From NCBI RefSeq assembly GCF_003403295.1, contig NZ_QUWV01000004.1, positions 1 through 62,231 on the forward strand: 62,231 nt of DNA, written 5' to 3'. Numbering within the stretch: position 1 is the first letter of the stretch; each line of letters starts with the position of its first letter. A model generated the notes under the pieces. The model did no database searches. It saw only the letters and a list, made by a program, of their open reading frames with translations, and was not told where the DNA came from. Below are positions 18,301 to 24,959 of the stretch, piece by piece. The position numbers and the translations under genes are program-made. This stretch comes from Komagataeibacter melaceti. GTDB taxonomy: Bacteria > Pseudomonadota > Alphaproteobacteria > Acetobacterales > Acetobacteraceae.

Positions 18301-18533
18301 TGTTCCAGCGTGGCCAGTGGCACACCCGCCCCGATCCATCCCGGCGCGATGCCGACATAACGGGCGTCTTCCACCCCCGAAAGGTCGATCACCACCCTGC
18401 CCCGCGGCAGCACACGGTTCCACTCGATCCGCAGCGCCGTGCCACCCCCCATGAGCAGGACAGGCCCCCCGGCCAGAAGACTGGCCGCCTGCCCCATGTC
18501 CCGGGGCCGATGGATGAAGGGGAAAGGTGTCAT
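15366..18533 (-). CDS. Molybdenum hydroxylase, fused FAD and molybdopterin subunits
   Basis: Large subunit of a xanthine dehydrogenase-family hydroxylase. Residues about 1-280 form a CoxM-like FAD domain (MGGGTALRIEWN; RLATLGGQIGG). Residues about 320-1055 form the molybdopterin domain, with VGGAFGGKDE, GAFRGFGANQ, QGITAVVQ and the active-site Glu in RGVGELGMAAL near residue 1010. The enzyme would hydroxylate a heteroaromatic ring or an aldehyde with water as oxygen source. I prefer ATG 18533 because GAAAGGGA precedes it; an ATG at 18554 overlaps the GST end. Fusing FAD to Mo while leaving [2Fe-2S] as a separate protein is an unusual arrangement. No XdhC-like maturation factor is seen. Confidence 0.93.
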   Translation of the reverse strand: MTPFPFIHRPRDMGQAASLLAGGPVLLMGGGTALRIEWNRVLPRGRVVIDLSGVEDARYVGIAPGWIGAGVPLATLEHDDRVPALLRQAIGNVASPAVRRLATLGGQIGGRSGCTLAALLVMEAWVQGLLPGESTPVVQPLAQWLRDPPAGIVVGIGYPVRDIEGWQGFYRKVGLRQAFTPATAVVAGMVRRAEDGSIVDVRLAAGGKGLRPCRLNQAEALLRGDGEAEICWPRWREGVATGLCPPGQDGRQTAYIRTMIANLLAVFLGGRQGLPVSAVPDFRAPAPMPPLEGEKLVSRATMPDRWAVRSDMPGKVDTSFGYLTDRREDGMLVGRILRAGRPHARIRHIDVAAARALPGVHAVVTAADIPGLNGFGIVFQDQPALCDTKVRYTGDMVAAVAAEDAATAARALELIHVDYEDLPVVSDPVAALAHDAPGVHDNGNLCREIRFGYGDVEDAFRTCAHVLETTYETPRQMHAFMETEGGYAYVDAEGTLHVCIGSQHGTRDRMQLARILDWPAERIHIVSSPVGGAFGGKDELTVQPAAALLAIRSGRTVRMHLDRDESVQAGTKSPPMRIRMKTGCDAQGRIVAQDVDVIADCGAYASLAPCVLETGMEHVIGPYLAAHVRSRGRLVYTNNGTGGAFRGFGANQMTYAIECQMDRLARQVGLDPVEMRRRNLRGPEDRGYLGQMVAPSIYLNEMLDAAASSPLWRNPRLPSQGDDTHLRGVGMGLIYQGNGLGTKFEDPLACRLRLAEDGCIEAWCDLVEMGQGITAVVQSSMEQALGCAREDVRPVLGDTRINLDSGSTTASRGTIAANIAIRGAAGMLAERLVAQAAMVLDCPPAMLRPGRGGIHDVTRNADTQPLLTYTELARRAPDLSGLTVEFRGQVPTTLWKRANARYLFCTGVVICQVAVERATGVVTLEKAELHCAAGPVIDVAGYLGQLEGGLMQGMGFTLMEHVPYGAGRPLALNFDGYMVPMMPDTPQALAIHAYEAMDSNDPAGVRGVGELGMAALTPAMANAVAAATGMWPHAAPFRPEQIMRAIGTWIEEPRQ

Positions 18534-18543
18534 TCCATCCCTT

Positions 18544-19176
18544 TCAGGTAACATCCGGGATGCCCGGCATGGTTATGAAACCGGGCAGCGTGCGCATGGC
18601 GCGCATCCATCGGCGCAATGCGGGAAAACCGTCATGGTCCACCCCGTAATCCCGGCACAGCGCAAAAGCGGGAAACAGCAGGATGTCGGCAATGGTGGGC
18701 GTTGCATCGGCAAACCACTCATGCCCCCCGATATGGCGCAGGACCATGTGGTCCTCCATCACATTGAACGCACGGCGCACCTGCGCGCGCAGTGCGGGGG
18801 AAGGTTCTTCCTGCCCCAGCAGGGCGCAGTCACGGGCCTGATGGGCCGCATGCAGGTCACGCACGGAAAACACCAGCCAGTCCATGACCGCGCCAAAGGC
18901 CGCCGGGTCGGCGGGCAGCCAGTTCCCGGCCTTCAGCCCACGCGCGCAGGCCAGAACGATCGTTGCCGCCTCGCGCAGGATAACCGGGCCATCCACCCAG
19001 ACCGGCAGGGTGCCGAGCGGGTTGATACGCAGGAAGGCGGGCTTTTCATGTTCGCGCCCCGGCACCATGTCCACCGGGCGGGAGCGGGAGGCCACCCCCA
19101 TGAGCGACAGGGCGAGACGGACCTTGTAACATTCGTCATCAAGGGGAAATTCGTAGAGTTCCGGCAACACGGTCAT
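18544..19176 (-). CDS. Glutathione S-transferase family protein
   Basis: About 210 residues with an N-terminal thioredoxin-like GST domain (LYEFPLDDECYKVRLALSL; NPLGTLPVWVDG; a Glu-Ala pair at ILREAATI) and an all-helical C-terminal domain. The ATG at 19176 overlaps the oxygenase stop by ATGA. GSTs usually conjugate or remove glutathione, but in the methylxanthine N7-demethylase of Pseudomonas putida CBB5 a GST-like protein (NdmE) is a structural partner of a Rieske-less oxygenase (NdmC). This gene directly follows such an oxygenase, so a similar role is a reasonable inference. Confidence 0.85.
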   Translation of the reverse strand: MTVLPELYEFPLDDECYKVRLALSLMGVASRSRPVDMVPGREHEKPAFLRINPLGTLPVWVDGPVILREAATIVLACARGLKAGNWLPADPAAFGAVMDWLVFSVRDLHAAHQARDCALLGQEEPSPALRAQVRRAFNVMEDHMVLRHIGGHEWFADATPTIADILLFPAFALCRDYGVDHDGFPALRRWMRAMRTLPGFITMPGIPDVT

Positions 19177-20066
19177 GCGCGCTCTCCCTGCCCGTGTGGA
19201 AGGATGGTGCCATAGCCAAGCCCCTTGGCCGCAAGCCACCGGCGGTAAGCGACGGATGCGGTATCCGCGCGGGTGGGGATCTCGGCCTGCCCGTCAAGCG
19301 GCAGGCGGCGGGGCACCTGGTTTTCAAGGATCAGCCGGTCCTGCAGGAAGATCACCTGCTCGAAATGCAGCAGCTCGGTATGGGTGGATATTTCATCAAC
19401 CAGGAATTCGACCGGCTGGGCACGGCACAGTTCCTCCCCCATCGGCTGGATGAACAGGGCGATCGCATCGCGCCGGTCGGGCGCGGATGGGGCGACGCGG
19501 TACAGCATGACAATGAAGGGGGACGGCACGCGGTAATCAATATGCATCATCATGCCGCTGCCATCGCGCTCGGTCGCCGCGCCACGGGGCTGCCAGAAAT
19601 GGCATCCGGTCGCCCAGACCTCATCCACATCCGCCCTGATCTCGGCGCGGTAGGGTCCGACATCGGTATTCGGTTCCGAGCCAAGGATGTCGGTATGGAC
19701 GTATGGGAAATGCGCCATATCAAGAAAATTCTCGACAATGCGCGGCCCGGAGGAGCGGATGGTAAACCACCCGCACGGCACTACCCGCCGGTCCGGCTCA
19801 CCTGCCTCCTCAATCTCCACGATCGGGGTATCGGGATTGCCGAATGTGGTGAACACGCAGGCGTACCGTTCGATCACGGGCAGCGGGTCGCCATATTCCC
19901 CGCCATGCAGCACCGGGCGCACGCGTATCGCGCCGGTATCACGGCAACGGTCTATGGCAATGTCCTGCCCCAGCAGGCGCGTCCTGTCGGGGCGGTGCGT
20001 GACCTCGCTGGCGGTCGCGACCGCGTACCAGGCGTCAAGGGCAACGGGATCGGTCGTCAATGTCAT
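19173..20066 (-). CDS. Non-haem iron oxygenase component lacking a Rieske cluster
   Basis: A 297-residue relative of Rieske oxygenase alpha subunits. The N-terminus (DAWYAVATASEV, LLGQDIAI) starts like a Rieske domain, but the CxH...CxxH cluster ligands are absent and the domain is shortened. The catalytic part is intact: ENFLDMAHFPYVH near residues 110-125 fits the N-x2-D-x2-H-x4-H mononuclear iron motif. It must therefore receive electrons from a separate Rieske protein, presumably the preceding gene, which it overlaps by ATGA. The closest analogy I know is NdmC, the N7-demethylase component for methylxanthines. The substrate here is unproven. Confidence 0.85.
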   Translation of the reverse strand: MTLTTDPVALDAWYAVATASEVTHRPDRTRLLGQDIAIDRCRDTGAIRVRPVLHGGEYGDPLPVIERYACVFTTFGNPDTPIVEIEEAGEPDRRVVPCGWFTIRSSGPRIVENFLDMAHFPYVHTDILGSEPNTDVGPYRAEIRADVDEVWATGCHFWQPRGAATERDGSGMMMHIDYRVPSPFIVMLYRVAPSAPDRRDAIALFIQPMGEELCRAQPVEFLVDEISTHTELLHFEQVIFLQDRLILENQVPRRLPLDGQAEIPTRADTASVAYRRWLAAKGLGYGTILPHGQGERA

Positions 20067-20797
20067 GTGTCTGCTCCCTGCCGGTCGTCATGGCCACGTT
20101 CGGCACTGTCGCGCAGCCAGCCCATGCGGCGGGCACATTCGGCGCGCAACGCGGCATCGGCTTGCCCCCGCAGCACCGCATGGACCGCGCACTGCGCGCT
20201 GCTTATGGGCTGGAGCGCCAGAACCAGTTCACCCGTCCCGTCTTCCATCGTCAGGCTGAACAGGTCGGGGTGCCCGCCCACGGGCAATAGCTGCCCGAGA
20301 CCGTAAAAAAACTCGCCCGGCGTTTCTTCCAGCATGACCCGCATGGCACCGGCCGGAACGGCAGCGTGGATGCTGCGTACGGCCGTGCCGGACGCAGCCA
20401 CCTCCGGCGCGCCGGTGGCGCGGTCACGGCCATGCCACCCCCACAACATGCCGCCACGTTCCGCCACATCGAATGTTTTCATGCAGATACGCGCGGAGAC
20501 CTTCAGTTCCGGGTGTGCGGGGATCTGGCGGCACTGGCCCGCGCCATCAAAGCGCCAGCCATGGTACAGGCATGCAAGGTCGTTCCCGCGCACGAACCCG
20601 AGGCTCATTCTCATGCCGCGATGGGGGCAGCGGTCCTCCCACAGGTGCGGCGCGCCTTCCCCGTCACGCCACAGGGCCAGTTGCCGGCCCGCCAGCACGA
20701 CCCCGGTTACACAACCCGCCGGCACATCATCAGACAGGCCGATCGCGATCCATCCGGCCCCGTCATCCGGCAGGCGCGACGTCATGAATTCGTCCAT
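20063..20797 (-). CDS. Rieske [2Fe-2S] protein, separate from the iron-site subunit
   Basis: A 244-residue soluble protein with a full Rieske motif, CPHRG plus CLYHGW about 17 residues later (approximately residues 57-80), followed by about 110 residues without a recognisable mononuclear iron site. It should feed electrons to the Rieske-less oxygenase encoded next. The ATG at 20797 has GGAG ten bases upstream; an ATG at 20785 overlapping the amidohydrolase stop is the alternative. No ferredoxin reductase is present in the cluster, so the reductase must come from elsewhere. Confidence 0.88.
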   Translation of the reverse strand: MDEFMTSRLPDDGAGWIAIGLSDDVPAGCVTGVVLAGRQLALWRDGEGAPHLWEDRCPHRGMRMSLGFVRGNDLACLYHGWRFDGAGQCRQIPAHPELKVSARICMKTFDVAERGGMLWGWHGRDRATGAPEVAASGTAVRSIHAAVPAGAMRVMLEETPGEFFYGLGQLLPVGGHPDLFSLTMEDGTGELVLALQPISSAQCAVHAVLRGQADAALRAECARRMGWLRDSAERGHDDRQGADT

Positions 20798-22182
20798 TGC
20801 GTCAATGCTCCGTTATCAGCAAGCCATTGGGCACGGCGCGCGAACAGCGCCGGGGCCACGGCATTCGCCTGCGCCAGCAGGGCAGGCAGGTCTTCAGTCA
20901 GCACCTGGCCATCACGGGCGACTACACGGCCATCAACCATGGTCAGGCATACATCCCCCCCCTGCGCCGCATGCACGAGGTTGTGGTGCAGGTTGGCCCA
21001 CTGCCCCGAACCGACCAGCGGCGTCATGCGCGGGGTGTTGGTGCGCACGGCAATGATGTCGGCCCGGAACCCCGGGGCAAGCTGCCCCAGTTCATGGCCA
21101 TGCCCCACCGCACGCGCGCCCAGCCGCGTGGCCATGTCCAGCACCTTCCAGCTATCGAGAGCCGCCGCATTGCGCCGCCCCAGCTTGGCAAGGAGGGAGG
21201 CGGTCTTCATCTCCTCGAACATGTCGAGGTTGTTGTTCTCTTTCTCGCCATCCGTGCCCAGACCCACGGCAAGCCCGGCATCGAGCATGTCCTCCACACT
21301 GGCGATGCCGCTGGCGAGCTTCATGTTGCTGACCGGGTTGTGGGCAATCGCCACGTCATGGCGGGCACACAGTGCGATTTCACTTTCATCCAGCCATACG
21401 GCGTGGGCGAACATGACATGCGGGGTATCGAGCACGCCCAGCTTTTCCATCGCCTGCACGGGGCGCACGCCATAGCGGCTGACGAATTCCGGCGGCTCAA
21501 GCTCTGATTCCGAAAGATGGGTATGAAAGCCGGTACGGTGGCGGATGGCCATGTCCACCGCGCGGCGCATGCCTGCCTCATCGGCGTAGAAGGGATGCTC
21601 CAGCCCGACCCATACATCAATCCGCCCGTTGGCCGCGCCATGCCAGCGTTCGATCAGGGCTTCGTTATCATCCAGCGTGTCGAAATAGTCGTAGTCGGGG
21701 TGCGCGCCCACATAGGGCACGAGCACCGCGCGCAGCCCCATCTCCTCGGCGGCGCGGGCGCTGCCATCCATGAAGCGCCACATGTCCACCACCGTCGTCG
21801 TGCCCGACAGCAGGGCCTCGGCATAGCACACGCGGGAGGCTAGCTCGGCCTCCTGCGCCGTCAGCACGCGGTGCATGGGGTTGATGTGCTGGGTCAGCCA
21901 TTCCCATACCGGCAGGTGCTCGGCCGTGCCGCGCAGCAGGCCGGAATGGGCGTGCGCATTGATAAGACCGGGCATAAGCAGCGCATCAGGCAGGTCTTCG
22001 ACCGGCGCGTCGGGCCAGCGTGCCGTGACCGCCGCGCGCGTATCCACCATAAGGATTCGCCCGTTCTCCACCGCCACCGCGCCATCAACGATCACGCGCC
22101 TTGCGTCATCCATCGTCACGACATGGCCCGCGGCAAGGATTTGGGGGGCCATGGCTGTGTTTTCGGTCGGGTTCATGGTCAT
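20782..22182 (-). CDS. Amidohydrolase / aminopurine deaminase-like metal hydrolase
   Basis: Amidohydrolase-superfamily enzyme of about 466 residues. Metal-binding motifs are in order: NAHAHSG, HTHLSES, FAHAVW and the Asp in GLGTDGEKENNN. This last pattern, with NNLDMFEEM after it, is typical of the branch containing 5-methylthioadenosine/S-adenosylhomocysteine deaminase and the triazine hydrolases, so hydrolytic deamination of an amino-substituted N-heterocycle is likely. The ATG at 22182 overlaps the GMC stop by ATGA; a longer ORF start is rejected for that reason. Confidence 0.88.
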   Translation of the reverse strand: MTMNPTENTAMAPQILAAGHVVTMDDARRVIVDGAVAVENGRILMVDTRAAVTARWPDAPVEDLPDALLMPGLINAHAHSGLLRGTAEHLPVWEWLTQHINPMHRVLTAQEAELASRVCYAEALLSGTTTVVDMWRFMDGSARAAEEMGLRAVLVPYVGAHPDYDYFDTLDDNEALIERWHGAANGRIDVWVGLEHPFYADEAGMRRAVDMAIRHRTGFHTHLSESELEPPEFVSRYGVRPVQAMEKLGVLDTPHVMFAHAVWLDESEIALCARHDVAIAHNPVSNMKLASGIASVEDMLDAGLAVGLGTDGEKENNNLDMFEEMKTASLLAKLGRRNAAALDSWKVLDMATRLGARAVGHGHELGQLAPGFRADIIAVRTNTPRMTPLVGSGQWANLHHNLVHAAQGGDVCLTMVDGRVVARDGQVLTEDLPALLAQANAVAPALFARRAQWLADNGALTQWTNS

Positions 22183-23735
22183 GTTCCCTCCTTCATCATG
22201 TCTGCGGCCCGTTCGGCCACCATGACCACCGGCGCAAGGGTGTTGCATGTCGGGATGACCGGAATGACCGAGGCATCGGCAATGCGTAATCCGTCCACCC
22301 CGCGCACGCGCAGCGTCGGATCGACAACGCTCATCTCATCCGTGCCCATGGAACAGGTGCCGCAGACATGGAAGAACGTGGACAGGCTCTCGCGCACGAA
22401 GGCTTCACGCCCTGCCCGGTCCAGCCTGCGGGCGGGGGAAGCGGGACGCAGCACCAGGTCACGGAACGCAGCACTTTCAGCCAGGTCGAACACCGTCTCG
22501 ACCGCGCTGGCCAGCGCCCGGAGGTCGGAGGGTTCGGCCAGGAATTCAGGCTGTATTTCCACCGCCCCGTCATGCCGGGCTTCGAGCAGGCGCATGTAGC
22601 CCCGGCTTTTAGACCCCATGAGCCCCGGAGAGATGGCGAAACTGTCGTCCGGAATATCATAGCGTGCCCGCAGTTCGGGCGAGGCATGCGGCCGCTGGAC
22701 AATAAAGGCATGCAGGTCAGGCGCCTGCAGGGCGGGATCGCTCTTCCAGTTCATCATCGCCCCACCACCCTGGTCATGGATGGGACCAAGGGGCGCGCGG
22801 GCGACGAAGTTCATGCCCTTGAGCAGGGGATGGTCCTGCAGGTTCATGCCCACGCCCGGCAGGTCCACCCGCACCGGCAGGCCCAGACGCTCCAGCTCGG
22901 CAGCCGGACCGATACCAGAGAGCAGCAGCAGGCGCGGCGTATCAATCGCGCCTGCCGCCAGAACGACCTCCCGCGTGGCGGACAGGACCCTTGTGGTGCT
23001 GCCAGATGCAACGCGCACGCCGGTGCAGGCACCGTTTTCCACAACAAGTGACGTGACCTGCACATCGGTCAGGAGCGTGAGGTTGGGCCACGCCATTGCC
23101 GGGCGCAGGTAGCCACGACTGGTGCTCCACCGTTCCCCATCCGCGATATTGAGGTTGGCGAGGCTCGCACCCTCATTATCGGGGCCGTTGCCGTCCTCCA
23201 GCACGGGAAAGCCACATTCGGCCGCCGCCGCCAGCAGCGCCCGCGCAATGGGGTGGGGATCGGGCGAGCGGGTGATGCGCAGTGGCCCGCCTGTGCCGCG
23301 CAGCGCGGTCGCCCCGCCCTCCCAGTCCTCGGCGCGGCGGAAATAGGGCAGCACGGAACGGAAATTCCACCCGGTCGCACCCGCCTGTTCCCACGCATCA
23401 TAGTCCGAAGGATGGCCGCGGTACCACAGCATGGCGTTGGTGGATGAACACCCCCCCACAACCCGCCCCCGCGGGATGGGAATGGACTGCCCCATGGCAT
23501 GGCGCGCCGGGGCATATACATAACGGTAATCGTAGCGCGAAGTCGCAAGACCGGCCCATGCGGCAGGGTCCGAGATTTCACGCACGTGTTCATCCGTGGG
23601 GCCGGATTCCAGCACCAGCACCCGCGCATCCGTATCTTCCGCAAGGCGGCGGCCCAGCACGGCGCCGGCCGAGCCCGCGCCCACGACAATATAGTCCCAG
23701 ACGGCGCCGATGTCGGACAGGACAGAATGTTCCAT
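22179..23735 (-). CDS. GMC-family FAD oxidoreductase (alcohol dehydrogenase/oxidase)
   Basis: Glucose-methanol-choline oxidoreductase of 518 residues that oxidises an alcohol to an aldehyde. It has the dinucleotide-binding VVGAGSAGAVL near residue 17, the GMC signature regions GCSSTNAMLWYRGHPSDYD and GAIDTPRLLLLSGIGP, and the catalytic-His region FHVCGTCSMGTD near the C-terminus. It starts 12 bp after the ThDP beta-subunit stop. It probably works with the aldehyde dehydrogenase of this cluster to turn a side-chain alcohol into an acid; the substrate is unknown. Confidence 0.92.
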   Translation of the reverse strand: MEHSVLSDIGAVWDYIVVGAGSAGAVLGRRLAEDTDARVLVLESGPTDEHVREISDPAAWAGLATSRYDYRYVYAPARHAMGQSIPIPRGRVVGGCSSTNAMLWYRGHPSDYDAWEQAGATGWNFRSVLPYFRRAEDWEGGATALRGTGGPLRITRSPDPHPIARALLAAAAECGFPVLEDGNGPDNEGASLANLNIADGERWSTSRGYLRPAMAWPNLTLLTDVQVTSLVVENGACTGVRVASGSTTRVLSATREVVLAAGAIDTPRLLLLSGIGPAAELERLGLPVRVDLPGVGMNLQDHPLLKGMNFVARAPLGPIHDQGGGAMMNWKSDPALQAPDLHAFIVQRPHASPELRARYDIPDDSFAISPGLMGSKSRGYMRLLEARHDGAVEIQPEFLAEPSDLRALASAVETVFDLAESAAFRDLVLRPASPARRLDRAGREAFVRESLSTFFHVCGTCSMGTDEMSVVDPTLRVRGVDGLRIADASVIPVIPTCNTLAPVVMVAERAADMMKEGT

Positions 23736-23746
23736 GATGCCCGCCC

Positions 23747-24355
23747 TCAGTTATGTTCGCTCGGGCCCATGATGACGATGTTCTCCGTCTCTTCCACGTG
23801 GCGGACGAAGATGTACTTGTCCTCGCGCCCGTCGGAATGTTTGCGGCGGATGTCCCTGCGCACCGTGGATGTCACCTTCGCCACCACGATATACGGCTCA
23901 CGCGCGGCCAGCCCCTTGCGGCAGTGTTCCTCGAACGTGGCGAGGTCGGTCGCCACATGCGCCTCCTTCACCCCCGACCCGCGCGCGATGGCCGCGATGT
24001 CCACCCGCTGGGCGGCGGTATGGGTGGGCGGGCCACCGATGGACTGGTAACATTCATTGTCCCACACCACGACGAACAGGTTTTCAGGCTGCTCGTTACC
24101 CAGCGTGGCGAGGATACCGAGGTTGAAAAGCATCCCGCCATCGGTATCGAGCGAGACGATGCGGCGGTGCGGCAGGCCCACCGCAAGGCCGAATGCCTGT
24201 GGCGTGACACAGCCGAGCTGCTGCTGGAACAGGCTGGCCTTACGCATGTGCGGGGCGGCGTTGTACCATTCATCCACACTGCCACCGAGCGAGAGGATGA
24301 CCAGTTCATCCTTGAGCTGCGCCGAGAGCACTTCCATGCAGTCAAAACGGTTCAT
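23747..24355 (-). CDS. ThDP-dependent decarboxylase, beta (cofactor-binding) subunit
   Basis: About 202 residues corresponding to the diphosphate-binding domain of a 2-oxo-acid decarboxylase. LDTDGGMLFNLGIL followed by VVVWDNECYQSIGG is the ThDP/Mg motif. ATG 24355 overlaps the alpha-subunit stop by ATGA. The two-subunit layout matches sulfopyruvate decarboxylase (ComDE) and the related phosphonopyruvate decarboxylases. The actual 2-oxo acid here is unknown. The product would be an aldehyde, suiting the ALDH in the same operon. Confidence 0.87.
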   Translation of the reverse strand: MNRFDCMEVLSAQLKDELVILSLGGSVDEWYNAAPHMRKASLFQQQLGCVTPQAFGLAVGLPHRRIVSLDTDGGMLFNLGILATLGNEQPENLFVVVWDNECYQSIGGPPTHTAAQRVDIAAIARGSGVKEAHVATDLATFEEHCRKGLAAREPYIVVAKVTSTVRRDIRRKHSDGREDKYIFVRHVEETENIVIMGPSEHN

Positions 24356-24852
24356 CGTACAATCTCCCCGCTCAGTGCAATGGCGACGTGGTAATAGGCG
24401 GCGTAGGCCCATTCATAGGCATCGTGGATGGCGGTCTCGATCTCGTCTTCCTTCCGCACGACGCGGTAGGGAATCCGCATGGCGTTGAGCAGCGGCTCCA
24501 TGGTGATGCCATGCGGGATCGCCCACCAGTTGTTCTCGCCCAGGTCGCCGCGGTAGCTCATCAGCATGATGACGGGAATGCCCGCACCCAGCCCCATGCG
24601 GGCCAGCGGCTCGATCGAGGCGCGCAGGCCGGAATTTTCCATGACCAGCGCGGCCCGCTTGCCCGACAGGAACACACCGCCACAGATCGCGGCCCCCTCG
24701 CCTTCGTTCGTCACGGGGATGGTCCGGATGTCGGGGTCGGCATCAAGGGCCGGGTAGAGCTCCTTGAAAAGGGAGTCTGGCAGATAACACACAACGCTTA
24801 CGCCCGCGGCCTTGAGGCCCCGGATGACGGCGTCGACGGCACCCTGTTTCAT
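24352..24852 (-). CDS. ThDP-dependent decarboxylase, alpha (pyrimidine-binding) subunit
   Basis: A 166-residue PYR domain; VTNEGEGAAICGG near residue 50 carries the conserved Glu that activates ThDP. YLPDSLFKELYPAL matches the ComD-type N-terminus. It is the first enzyme gene after the LysR gene, separated by a 107-bp gap that contains a near-ideal LysR-type box. With the next gene it forms a heteromeric decarboxylase. Confidence 0.87.
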   Translation of the reverse strand: MKQGAVDAVIRGLKAAGVSVVCYLPDSLFKELYPALDADPDIRTIPVTNEGEGAAICGGVFLSGKRAALVMENSGLRASIEPLARMGLGAGIPVIMLMSYRGDLGENNWWAIPHGITMEPLLNAMRIPYRVVRKEDEIETAIHDAYEWAYAAYYHVAIALSGEIVR

Positions 24853-24939
24853 GAGTTCGCTACCTTCGCATCTAATATCGATAGCGACACGGTCTCAGGT
24901 TTTTGCTGTCCCGCATAGACCCTAAATTCGCACCATAAT

Positions 24940-24956
24940 GTTGTGCTGGGCACAAC
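24940..24956. promoter_or_regulatory. LysR-type box between the regulator and the catabolic operon
   Basis: GTTGTGC-TGG-GCACAAC, a perfect inverted repeat containing the T-N11-A pattern (TGTGC-N3-GCACA) bound by LysR-type regulators. It lies 88 bp before the ThDP alpha-subunit start and 4 bp after the LysR stop, so it is the natural operator of the operon. It could also act as a small terminator hairpin for lysR. Confidence 0.55.
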
Positions 24957-24959
24957 AAC

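Noticed and set aside
19173-20797. Rieske and iron-site genes as one gene broken by a frameshift
   Set aside because: The second protein has its own oxygenase-type N-terminus with a degenerate Rieske region, and the first has about 110 residues after its Rieske motif. An ATGA overlap with both parts at full size fits two real genes.
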